From: Spirochaetota bacterium
Lineage (GTDB): Bacteria; Spirochaetota; Brevinematia; DTOW01
Length of the DNA stretch: 44,504 bases
Reading direction: 5' to 3'
NCBI GenBank assembly: GCA_025061835.1
Contig: JANXAC010000002.1
Coordinates: 101,185-145,688, forward strand
Shown: in pieces, positions 1 through 7,901 of the stretch
How the letters are laid out: every line of letters begins with the position of its first letter
How positions within the stretch are numbered: the stretch's first letter is position 1
Made by a program: the position numbers and the translations under genes
The notes under the pieces: model-generated
Databases searched by the model: none
What the model was told of the DNA's origin: nothing
Seen by the model: the letters and a program-made list of their open reading frames with translations, nothing else

Positions 1-1587
1 TCAGAGATATTCCACTTACTACTATTAGAAACACAATCAGTAATTACAAGAGAGTTAGCAATAGACTCTCAGTATAGTGCCTTGCTGTTTATCAAAGACA
101 CTGATTTAAGACAAGAGATAACAACTTCGCTTCTGATAAACAATTTCAATGTTTTCAGTGTGAATAATTATTACGAAGCATTGAAGGTCCTTGAAAAGAT
201 GGATATAGACCTGTTGATATGTGATAACGAGGTTGATAATAAGTCTGGCATTAGCCTTATAAGGAATATAGAGTCTATACCAACAAAATCGCATATTTTT
301 AGTGTGCTCTTATTCTACGACTTTAACGAAGAGACATCAAGAGAAACACTTGAAACATTCTCAGATATCCAGATGATGGTAAAAAACGATTTTCTTTACA
401 TAAACAACATGATTTCTTATGTAATAAGTAATCTAATAGCTAAAAAGAGGATTGAGAAGACTTTTAAAAACATAACAAGTTTAAGCTTACATTCAACAGT
501 ATTATTAGACAAGATACTTGGTTACAAAACAACTTCGTTTGATGATGTAGAGATTGAGATAATTTCAAAACTACTCCTACAACCAGATGTGAATACTCCT
601 TCATTTTTGGCCATAGGTGAAATAAAGAGAACATACATAAGGTCTAAAGTGTTTGCGATACTGCAAGGAAGACAAATAACATACTTGGACACTGTGGATA
701 TCCCTATTGAGTTTTACTCTAGGAAGAAGTTTGGCAGGAACAAAGTTATTTATTCAGACTATGTTGAAGAAGGTATTCCTCCTCGTGAATTCTCAAACCT
801 TATATCAAAAGAGATATCTAGCATAGTTAATCCTATATACAATTTTCTAGCAGTTTCAACAGAGGATTCGGCGATAATATCCATAAATTATTCCTCAAGA
901 ATATCTTCGTGGGATATAGACCTAATGAGATCTTTGCTAGTTAACTATCTACTTATGAAAGCGATATATGAGGAGGTTAAAGAGGTGGACAATGCCTTTG
1001 TATATACTATGCAATCTCTTGCAAGGGCAGCTGAAGAAATGGATGAAGAGACAGGTTTTCATATATACAGAGTAGGAGAATATTCAAAGATGCTTTCAAA
1101 ATACCTAGGATTCAGTGATGAGTTCTGCAACTCTATATATTATGCTTCACAAATGCACGATATAGGTAAGTTAAAGATTCCTAGGGAGATACTCAGAAAA
1201 CCAGGGATACTGACACCAGAAGAATTTGAAATAATGAAGGAACATACAATAGCAGGAGCAATAATTTTAGGAGATCATCAGAAGTTAAGTATGGCTAAGG
1301 ATATAGCATTATCACACCATGAGAGATGGGATGGTAGCGGCTATCCTTACGGATTGGAAAAGGACAAAATTCCAATAAGTGCTAGAATAGTAGCAATATC
1401 AGATGTGTATGATGCGCTAAGATCACCAAGAACCTACAAGCCAGAATTTGAACATGAAAAAGCTGTAAAAATAATTATTGAAGGTGATGGTAGGACTAAA
1501 CCATCTCATTTTGACCCAGATATACTACAAGCATTCAAAGAGTTGCATCATAAATTTGAAGAGATATATCGGAAGTATAAGGAATAG
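1..1587 (+). CDS. REC-like/HD-GYP protein, 5' partial
   Basis: Probable cyclic di-GMP phosphodiesterase. The reading frame is open from base 1, so the gene very likely begins outside the window; the in-frame TTG at 82 has no Shine-Dalgarno. Counting from that TTG, residues 1-120 look like a divergent receiver domain (LLFIKDTDLR, then LLICDNE around the usual phospho-acceptor Asp). A linker region of unknown fold follows to about residue 310. The C-terminal domain is a canonical HD-GYP: HDIGKLKIP (H359, D360), LTPEEFEIMKEH, HHERWDGSGYP (GYP at 420-422) and IPISARIVAISDVYDAL. All metal and GYP residues of active enzymes are present, so hydrolysis of c-di-GMP is expected from family knowledge. 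The stop abuts the stop of the converging repeat-protein gene with no spacer. The REC assignment is less certain than HD-GYP. Confidence 0.9.
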   Translation, partial: SEIFHLLLLETQSVITRELAIDSQYSALLFIKDTDLRQEITTSLLINNFNVFSVNNYYEALKVLEKMDIDLLICDNEVDNKSGISLIRNIESIPTKSHIFSVLLFYDFNEETSRETLETFSDIQMMVKNDFLYINNMISYVISNLIAKKRIEKTFKNITSLSLHSTVLLDKILGYKTTSFDDVEIEIISKLLLQPDVNTPSFLAIGEIKRTYIRSKVFAILQGRQITYLDTVDIPIEFYSRKKFGRNKVIYSDYVEEGIPPREFSNLISKEISSIVNPIYNFLAVSTEDSAIISINYSSRISSWDIDLMRSLLVNYLLMKAIYEEVKEVDNAFVYTMQSLARAAEEMDEETGFHIYRVGEYSKMLSKYLGFSDEFCNSIYYASQMHDIGKLKIPREILRKPGILTPEEFEIMKEHTIAGAIILGDHQKLSMAKDIALSHHERWDGSGYPYGLEKDKIPISARIVAISDVYDALRSPRTYKPEFEHEKAVKIIIEGDGRTKPSHFDPDILQAFKELHHKFEEIYRKYKE

Positions 1588-2925
1588 CTATTCCCCTTGT
1601 TCCCTAATCTTTTTGATCTCTTCTAGCGTATATTCTGATAGCTTCTCGTAAGCATCAATAATCTTATCCTTATCCATAAGTTCCTTTCTAGCCAGTTCCT
1701 CAACAATCTCGTGTGCTCTAGTGATCTCCTTTAGTTGGATGATCTCCTGTCTAGCCAGTTCTTCAACAATCTCGTGTGCTTGTATTAATTTATCTCTTTC
1801 TATCAGTTCTTTTCTAGCCATATCCTCAACAATCTCGTAGGCTTTATTTATCTTATCTCTTTCTATGAGTTCCTGTCTTGCTAATTCCTCAACAACTTCA
1901 AGAGCTTTTATGGTTTTATCCATATCAATCTTTTCTTGTCTGTCTAGTTCTTGAACAGAATCATAAGCCTTTATTACCTTATCAAAGAATTCTCTGTTTT
2001 TTGATATATAGCTCTGCAAATTTTCATAAGCAGAAAGTATTCCATACAGTTCAATAAACTGTTTTCTCTTAACCTCATCAAGTATCTCATAAGCTTTGAG
2101 TATATTATCCATCTCCATCTTCTCTTTTCTCATAAACTCTTCTATGATCTCGTGTGCTTCTATTATCTTTAATGCTGTAGGTAAATCAATTTCCCCTATC
2201 TTAGGAATTGCAATATACCATCTCTCGTTTATCAACTCTTTTGCTACTTCTTTCATTTTGATCTCATTATTTCTATCAACTATTCCCAGTCTGATTAGAG
2301 ATTCTATAAAAATATCAAATAGATACTTAGTTGTTTTTACAATATTTTCTTTTTCTTTTCTTGCGAAGTCTTCAAGACTCTCATAAGCCTTTATAATATT
2401 ATCCGCCTCTTTTCTCTCCTCTTGTGCTAGTTGTATAACACTATCTTTAGCCTCAGCTTCTTTTCTGAGAGACATCATCTCCTCTCTTGCTAGTTCTTCT
2501 GCTACTTCAAAAGCCTGTATTATTTTATCTCGTTCCTTTATATCTTTAGCCATCATGTCAGAAACTACTTCCATAGCCTTTATGACCTTATCTCTATCTA
2601 GGAGTTCTTTTCTGGCAAGCTCTTCAACTATTTCCCTAGCTACCAACTCCTTCTTGGCTTGTCTTAATTCATCCGCACTCATCTCAAGAATCTTTTCTTC
2701 TGCCTCTATTATCTCATCTTTCTCTCTTAGTTCTGATTGTGTCAACAACTGAACACGTTCTTGTGCTTCAATTGTCTTGTATGCATCTAAAAGTTCATTT
2801 CTACTTATCTCGGATACAGATTCATAAGCTTTTATTATCTTTTCAAGATCTCTTATAATTTTCTCTTTCTCTTCAAGTTTCTTTTTAAGTATTTCAATAT
2901 TGTCTTCTTCTTTTCTACTCTTCAT
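1588..2925 (-). CDS. 21-residue tandem-repeat coiled-coil protein
   Basis: Function unknown. The 445 residues are nearly all built from 21-residue units with no gaps between them: eight units at 22-189, a non-repeat insert at about 190-245, and nine units at 246-434, then a short charged tail. A typical unit is KELIERDKLIQAHEIVEELAR, which is three heptads and predicts a long, continuous alpha-helical coiled coil. The most similar units are at the C-terminal end, and the 63-bp repeat is visible in the DNA near 1680-1900. There is no signal peptide or membrane segment, so it is probably cytoplasmic. The insert (YLFDIFIESLIRLGI, then ELINERWYIAIP) may be a small globular domain. The ATG at 2925 has GGAG upstream. 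It lies 12 bp behind the 305-residue gene, in one operon. A scaffold or cytoskeletal role is only a guess. Confidence 0.85.
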   Translation of the reverse strand: MKSRKEEDNIEILKKKLEEKEKIIRDLEKIIKAYESVSEISRNELLDAYKTIEAQERVQLLTQSELREKDEIIEAEEKILEMSADELRQAKKELVAREIVEELARKELLDRDKVIKAMEVVSDMMAKDIKERDKIIQAFEVAEELAREEMMSLRKEAEAKDSVIQLAQEERKEADNIIKAYESLEDFARKEKENIVKTTKYLFDIFIESLIRLGIVDRNNEIKMKEVAKELINERWYIAIPKIGEIDLPTALKIIEAHEIIEEFMRKEKMEMDNILKAYEILDEVKRKQFIELYGILSAYENLQSYISKNREFFDKVIKAYDSVQELDRQEKIDMDKTIKALEVVEELARQELIERDKINKAYEIVEDMARKELIERDKLIQAHEIVEELARQEIIQLKEITRAHEIVEELARKELMDKDKIIDAYEKLSEYTLEEIKKIREQGE

Positions 2926-2937
2926 AAAAATACTCCA

Positions 2938-3855
2938 TTAAAACAACTCAAGTGGCTTATTAACATCCTTCTTTAGGAAGGTATGAAATCTATTACTCGC
3001 TCCTTCGAAAAGATATTTTCTGAGCTTACTTATATCTCTTATACCTCTACCTGCTACACAGAAGAATATGGTATCTCCATGTTTGACTTTCCCCCATTTG
3101 AATAGAGCGTTAAGGTCGTTAATCTGTTCTCCTCCATGGAATACCATAACCTTAAGATGAGGATATTTGACATTGTATGACTCAATAATATTTTTCCACG
3201 CTTCCACATTCCCATTGTGGAATAACTCGTTAGTTACTTCAACACCATACTTAGGAGTTATCTGGAATGATTCATCACTTACTTCTTCACTGGATTCTTT
3301 CTTTACTTCTGACTTCTTTACATCCTTACTTTTCAAAACACTATCCATATCTCCTATGTCTTTACCATCAAGAAGGTCTATTACCAGCGACAAGGCTTTA
3401 CTTTCTATCTCTTCCTTTTTGTCTTCCTTGTCCGAAATGCATTTAGCATAAACAACGACTAACTGGTTCTTACCTAAAAAACCTACCTTGTTGAAGTGTC
3501 TTAACGATTTAGGGTTTATAGCCAGACAACCTACAGTAGGATTATGGTAAATTATCACAATGTCAACTTTGTCCCAAGTAGAGATTTTTTTAACTATTGT
3601 GTTAAAGTTGTCAACAGAATTAGAGAGGTTGTATGAGACATACTTGTAGTTAAATTTTTGAACTAAAAGTGCGTAGGATATAGGTATAATCTGTAAAGGT
3701 TCAATATCACCATTGTCTAGATATTCGTTTATCATATCGGCAGGATTTTGACCTGATTTGATCGCATTCATGACACCGCTGGTTTTATAGAAGTGTCGTA
3801 GGGATTTATTAAAAACATCTATAGTTCCCAGAGAAAATAAATACCTATTAACCAT
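2938..3855 (-). CDS. Conserved hypothetical protein, 305 aa
   Basis: I do not recognise a named domain. The N-terminal part (about 1-145) is a mixed alpha/beta sequence with no signal peptide or membrane segment. A lysine/glutamate/serine-rich linker spans roughly 145-200 (KKSEVKKESSEEVSDES). The C-terminal ~100 residues form a distinct block starting YGVEVTNELFHNGNVEAW and containing LFKWGKVKHGDTIFF and KYLFEGASNRFHTFL. That block resembles conserved hypothetical proteins I associate with spirochaetes, but this is memory and not a search. It is the first gene of an operon with the 21-residue-repeat protein, driven by a near-consensus promoter at 3880-3908. Start ATG at 3855 with GAGG seven bases upstream. 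The pairing suggests the two products act together. Confidence 0.8.
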   Translation of the reverse strand: MVNRYLFSLGTIDVFNKSLRHFYKTSGVMNAIKSGQNPADMINEYLDNGDIEPLQIIPISYALLVQKFNYKYVSYNLSNSVDNFNTIVKKISTWDKVDIVIIYHNPTVGCLAINPKSLRHFNKVGFLGKNQLVVVYAKCISDKEDKKEEIESKALSLVIDLLDGKDIGDMDSVLKSKDVKKSEVKKESSEEVSDESFQITPKYGVEVTNELFHNGNVEAWKNIIESYNVKYPHLKVMVFHGGEQINDLNALFKWGKVKHGDTIFFCVAGRGIRDISKLRKYLFEGASNRFHTFLKKDVNKPLELF

Positions 3856-3879
3856 ACATTTACCTCTTCAGTCAGTAGA

Positions 3880-3908
3880 ATGATATAATAAATGAATCAT
3901 TTTGTCAA
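3880..3908 (-). promoter_or_regulatory. Promoter of the 305-aa/repeat-protein operon
   Basis: On the reverse strand TTGACA (3908-3903), a 17-base spacer and TATCAT (3885-3880) lie just upstream of the 305-residue gene. This is the closest match to the sigma-70 consensus that I found in the window. Confidence 0.7.
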
Positions 3909-4067
3909 GAAAATATGAGGCTGCTCAAAAAATGTATGTAATGCTTGTGAATACCTTGTTCTGATTAATACCTCCCTGCAAGTGTAATAAAAACACCAAA
4001 AACAAAAAAATTTTTTACCCCCAACATCCCAAACATTACAAATCCTAATACATCCACCACCAAACTC

Positions 4068-4244
4068 CTACTCCACCTCCTCATCCCTAACTTCCAAGCA
4101 CCTTACCCCTCTTTTCTTGAAATGACCTATCAGCATAATCAGAACATCCTTGCGTTTCTTCTTTCTACCTCTGTAATGATCTTCGCCGATTATTCTTTCT
4201 ATCTCCCTGTATATTCGTTTGATACTCTTCAAGAAGAATATCAT
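4068..4244 (-). CDS. Small basic ORF of doubtful status, 58 aa
   Basis: A 58-codon frame starting at ATG 4244 with no Shine-Dalgarno. The product is lysine/arginine-rich (YREIERIIGEDHYRGRKKKR) and ends in an acidic tail. Its ATG overlaps the TGA of an upstream open frame (4241-4399) as ATGA. Codon choice is richer in G than in neighbouring genes. It may be the decayed remnant of a larger gene rather than a functional protein; I recognise no family. Confidence 0.25.
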   Translation of the reverse strand: MIFFLKSIKRIYREIERIIGEDHYRGRKKKRKDVLIMLIGHFKKRGVRCLEVRDEEVE

Positions 4245-4405
4245 TGAGAGACATTATTTAATATACTTTCACGAACACATTCTTCTCCCCATCTAAATCT
4301 CTCAAGACACACAGGAATTTTTTGAACACTCTCACAAATTATTCTCAAACTTGAGTTATTTCTAAAAGAATCATAACAATCTTTATGATAGGTGACAATC
4401 TATAA

Positions 4406-6343
4406 CTAGTTAGTAGATATTGCTGGGCGAAGTTGCGATAGCACTGTGGAGAATATATTCTCTCTCTCTGGTTTTCTTCCTAAGATTCGTTCAATATCTT
4501 CTGATGTTAAAGTTTCCTTCTCAAGTAGTTCCTTTGAAAGCTCTTTAAGTTTATCAATGTTATTCTTCAATATATTCAATGTCTCGGTATAACAGTAGTT
4601 AACTATTGATTTTATTTCACTATCAATAACCTCAGCTATTCTATCACTGTAGGTTTTTTTAACGACTATATCCTTTCCTAAAAACACAGGCCCCTCTTTT
4701 TCACCGTATTGTATTGGTCCTAGTAATTCACTCATTCCCCACTCACATACCATTGCTCTAGCTATCTTTGTTGCCTTCTCTATGTCGTTTTGAGCACCAT
4801 TAGATATGAATTTAGACCCGAAAATAATCTCCTCAGCTGCTCTACCTCCCAAAATACCCATTATCATTTGATAGAGCATCTCCTTATTGTATAGTTTCCT
4901 ATCATTTATAGGCAACTGTTGAGTCACACCGAGAGCTCTACCTCTAGGAATTATAGACACCTTATAGACAGGGTCTGCATAAGGTAGCAAATGAGATACT
5001 ACTGCATGACCTGACTCGTGAAATGCTGTTATTGTTTTTTCTTCAGGTGTTATAACATAAACCTTTTTTTCAGGTCCCATGAGTACTTTATCCCTTGCTT
5101 TCTCAAAGTGAGACATATGAACTTTATCAGAATTTTCTCTAGCAGCAATAAGAGCTGCCTCATTTACCAAATTTTCAAGGTCTGCACCCGTAAAGCCTGG
5201 TGTTCCTTTTGCTATTATAGACACATTAACATCATCGGCAACCTGAACTTTGTTTATATGAACCTTAAGTATCTCTTCTCTTGCTTTGATATCAGGTATA
5301 TCAACAACAACTTGCCTATCAAATCTCCCTGGTCTAAGGAGAGCTGGATCTAGAATATCAGGTCTATTTGTTGCTGCAATTACAATAATCCCCTCCTGTG
5401 AGTCAAAGCCATCCATCTCCGCAAGTAGTTGGTTGAGAGTCTGCTCTCTCTCGTCGTGTCCTCCACCTAAACCTGCCCCTCTGAACCTACCAACAGCATC
5501 AATCTCATCTATAAACACTATACAAGGAGAATTCTTCCTAGCTTGCTCAAACAGATCTCTCACTCTACTAGCACCAACACCAACAAACATCTCAACAAAC
5601 TCTGAACCACTCATGCTCAAAAATGGAACGCCTGCCTCACCTGCTATAGCCTTCGCTAGTAATGTTTTACCAGTCCCAGGAGGTCCTACAAACAGTATTC
5701 CTTTAGGTATCCTAGCACCAATCTTTATATACTTCTTTGGATCTTTCAAAAAATCCACTATCTCCATTACTTCTTCTTTAACCTCATCTATACCTGCAAC
5801 ATCCTTGAATGTAACTTTCTTCGGAGGATCCCTATACACCCTAGCTTTGCTTCTTGTGAAATTAAATATTCTAGTGTTATCGGGTGCATTACCAACTTGC
5901 CTACCGAAAAACCAACTCAAAAGAAGTAAGCCACCTATTAGTATCCCTATGAATATAAGCATATTTATAAGGTCTGAGAAACCTGTCGTATCCTTTCCAT
6001 AAACCTCAACACCGTTTTCAGTGAGAAATTCCAAAAACTTTGTATCAGCAAAATGTGGTAGTATCACTTTAAACGAGAATACTGCACCTTTATCCTTTGA
6101 TATAGCCTCACCATAAACTACCTTACCGTTCTCTATCGTAGCCTTTATAACTTGCTTGTTCTTAACCATTCTAGTGAATTCAGTAAAGCTAACCTCAGGT
6201 GTGAACCTAACATTACCGATCGGAGATGCAAGGTATATTATTAATGCCCCTATGCCAAGTATTATAATTATGGTCCATAAATTGGAACGATCATTATTTG
6301 ATTGAAAATTACCAGAAGGTTTGTTTGGCGGTTGTTGCTTCAC
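4406..6343 (-). CDS. ftsH: ATP-dependent zinc metalloprotease FtsH
   Basis: Membrane-anchored AAA+ protease that extracts and degrades misfolded membrane proteins and short-lived cytoplasmic proteins as a hexamer. The 645 residues have a short cytoplasmic start, membrane segment 1 (about 22-42), an extracytoplasmic domain, membrane segment 2 (about 125-146), then the AAA domain: Walker A GPPGTGKT (220-227), Walker B IVFIDEID (275-282), and the second region of homology [13 protein letters not shown] (331-343). The zinc site HESGH is at 442-446. Length is normal for the family. The start is GTG at 6343, with GGAGG seven bases upstream. The gene is divergent from murC. After the TAG stop the same frame meets a second TAG two codons later. 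Confidence 0.98.
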   Translation of the reverse strand: MKQQPPNKPSGNFQSNNDRSNLWTIIIILGIGALIIYLASPIGNVRFTPEVSFTEFTRMVKNKQVIKATIENGKVVYGEAISKDKGAVFSFKVILPHFADTKFLEFLTENGVEVYGKDTTGFSDLINMLIFIGILIGGLLLLSWFFGRQVGNAPDNTRIFNFTRSKARVYRDPPKKVTFKDVAGIDEVKEEVMEIVDFLKDPKKYIKIGARIPKGILFVGPPGTGKTLLAKAIAGEAGVPFLSMSGSEFVEMFVGVGASRVRDLFEQARKNSPCIVFIDEIDAVGRFRGAGLGGGHDEREQTLNQLLAEMDGFDSQEGIIVIAATNRPDILDPALLRPGRFDRQVVVDIPDIKAREEILKVHINKVQVADDVNVSIIAKGTPGFTGADLENLVNEAALIAARENSDKVHMSHFEKARDKVLMGPEKKVYVITPEEKTITAFHESGHAVVSHLLPYADPVYKVSIIPRGRALGVTQQLPINDRKLYNKEMLYQMIMGILGGRAAEEIIFGSKFISNGAQNDIEKATKIARAMVCEWGMSELLGPIQYGEKEGPVFLGKDIVVKKTYSDRIAEVIDSEIKSIVNYCYTETLNILKNNIDKLKELSKELLEKETLTSEDIERILGRKPERENIFSTVLSQLRPAISTN

Positions 6344-6368
6344 AAGATTCCTCCAAATGACAATAAAA

Positions 6369-6396
6369 TTTATAAAAGTTATAATCGTGTAGTCAA
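6369..6396 (-). promoter_or_regulatory. Candidate ftsH promoter
   Basis: Reverse-strand TTGACT (6396-6391), a 16-base spacer and TATAAA (6374-6369), about 25 bases upstream of the ftsH GTG and clear of its Shine-Dalgarno. Called by eye from the consensus. Confidence 0.55.
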
Positions 6397-6488
6397 ATTG
6401 TTTTATATATCTAATCTTTAAAACAATTTCATACTTTGATTTTTGTGATATTGTTTTTTAGAGACCTACTAAGTTAAAATATAAACAC

Positions 6489-6506
6489 ATCGTTCTAATA
6501 AACGAT
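6489..6506. repeat. Inverted repeat upstream of murC
   Basis: ATCGTT, six bases, AACGAT: a perfect 6-bp inverted repeat 28 bases before the murC start. It could be an operator half-site pair or a small RNA hairpin; nothing identifies a regulator. Confidence 0.35.
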
Positions 6507-6534
6507 AATTTTCTAGAGAAATAATGGGGGTTTT

Positions 6535-7899
6535 ATGAAAAAAGTCTTCTTTGTAGGTATAGGTGGAATTGGAATGAGTGGTCTTGCTTTAATCCTAAAA
6601 TCCAAAGATATTGAGGTAGTTGGATCAGATAGAACCGAAAGTGAGAAAACAAAAGAACTTGAGAGGATCGGAATAAAGGTCCACATAGGACATAATCCTA
6701 GAAACATTACCAACGACATAGACCTTGTTGTCTATACTAATGCTGTTAGTGATGATAACCCCGAAGTTATGGAAGCAAGAAAAAAAGGTATAAGAACCAT
6801 CTCAAGAGCAGAATTGCTATCGGAGATAGAAAGAGAATACTTTTCAATCGGAATTTCTGGAACTCACGGTAAGACAACTACAACTTCAATGGTTTCAAAG
6901 ATACTTATTGACGCAGGCTTTGACCCAACTGTATCAAACGGAGGAAACCTAGCATACATAGGTGGTAATGCTAGAGTGGGAAACAGTAAATACCTGGTTT
7001 ATGAAGCATGTGAAGCTTTTGGTAGTTTCCTACACTTCCATCCTGACATAGGTGTTGTAACAAGTGTTGACAATGACCATGTAGCTGAATACTATAAAAC
7101 TATGGATAATGTTATAAAAGCATTCGCAACTTACATAAACAACGTGAAGGATGATGGTGTAGTTATAGTAAATGGAGATGACCCCAATACTCATATTTCA
7201 CTGATGGAGTCTCAAAGAGTCGGATGTATAACCTACGGTATAAGAGAAGGAAACCATATATTTGCTGATAAGATAAGATTAAACCATAGAACGACAGATT
7301 TTGATGTGTATTTTAATGACAGGTTCATCACAACTCTATCTATAAATGTTCCAGGGATACATAATGTTTATAATTCACTTGCCGCTTTTGGTGTTGCAAT
7401 ATCTCTAGGCGTAGCACCAGAAGTGGTAGCCGCAAGTTTGAGAGAGTTTAAGAACGCTGAAAGAAGGTTTGAGATAAAGTATGAAGACAACTACTTAACG
7501 ATCATTGATGATTATGGACATCATCCAGCGGAGATAAAGGCAACACTAACATCAGCAAAAAATCTTGGAAAACATCAAGTTATCGCAGTATTCCAACCGC
7601 ACCTGTGGTCAAGGACACATTACCTGTATAGAGACTTTGCCTTGGCACTTAACATAGCCGACAAGATTATTGTAACAGAAGTCTATGGAGCAAGAGAGAA
7701 TAGAATAGACGGTGTATCAGCAAGAATGATAGTAGATGAACTATATAAACTAAATAGAACAGAAGATGCTTTCTTTGTTGAAAACAAAAATGAAGTTGCA
7801 GAGATAGTCTCAAAAGTAATACAACCTAACTCTGCAGTAGTCATTCTAGGAGCAGGAGACATAAACAAGGTGTTCTCACTGATCCTAGAAAAAGTATAG
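6535..7899 (+). CDS. murC: UDP-N-acetylmuramate--L-alanine ligase MurC
   Basis: Cytoplasmic Mur ligase that adds L-alanine to UDP-N-acetylmuramate using ATP, the first step of peptidoglycan stem-peptide assembly. The N-terminal Rossmann-type motif GIGGIGMSGLA is at about 8-18, the ATP-binding GTHGKTTTT near residue 110, and the C-terminal Mur domain contains DDYGHHPAEIKATL and FQPHLWSRT. The 454-residue length fits MurC. In place of the common ADESD motif it reads YEACEAFGSF, closer to the ACEYRR version of Firmicutes MurC. ATG 6535 follows a GGGGG run. The 7TM-HD gene starts 2 bp after the stop, so the two are probably translationally coupled. No other mur or fts division genes are adjacent. 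Confidence 0.95.
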   Translation: MKKVFFVGIGGIGMSGLALILKSKDIEVVGSDRTESEKTKELERIGIKVHIGHNPRNITNDIDLVVYTNAVSDDNPEVMEARKKGIRTISRAELLSEIEREYFSIGISGTHGKTTTTSMVSKILIDAGFDPTVSNGGNLAYIGGNARVGNSKYLVYEACEAFGSFLHFHPDIGVVTSVDNDHVAEYYKTMDNVIKAFATYINNVKDDGVVIVNGDDPNTHISLMESQRVGCITYGIREGNHIFADKIRLNHRTTDFDVYFNDRFITTLSINVPGIHNVYNSLAAFGVAISLGVAPEVVAASLREFKNAERRFEIKYEDNYLTIIDDYGHHPAEIKATLTSAKNLGKHQVIAVFQPHLWSRTHYLYRDFALALNIADKIIVTEVYGARENRIDGVSARMIVDELYKLNRTEDAFFVENKNEVAEIVSKVIQPNSAVVILGAGDINKVFSLILEKV

Positions 7900-7901
7900 T
7901 T

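Larger units (their letters stand above)
3856..4405. other. 550-bp gene-poor region with G-free tract and decayed frames
   Basis: The longest stretch without a recognisable gene. It holds the promoter at 3880-3908, an imperfect inverted-repeat pair (3917-3932 and 4318-4333, 13 of 16 matching), a 113-base run with no G on the plus strand (3985-4097), and two short reverse-strand frames (4241-4399 without a start codon, and 4068-4244). I interpret it as the remains of a gene or mobile element, but no transposase motif is recognisable. Confidence 0.5.

Noticed and set aside
1650-2650. DNA tandem repeats that might be CRISPR or a satellite
   Set aside because: The 63-bp periodicity is the coding repeat of the coiled-coil protein; there are no constant repeats with unique spacers.
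5286-6002. A long plus-strand open frame (238 codons) antisense to ftsH
   Set aside because: It lies wholly inside ftsH, has low-complexity Ser/Pro/Ile composition and no ribosome-binding site; it is a shadow of the real gene.
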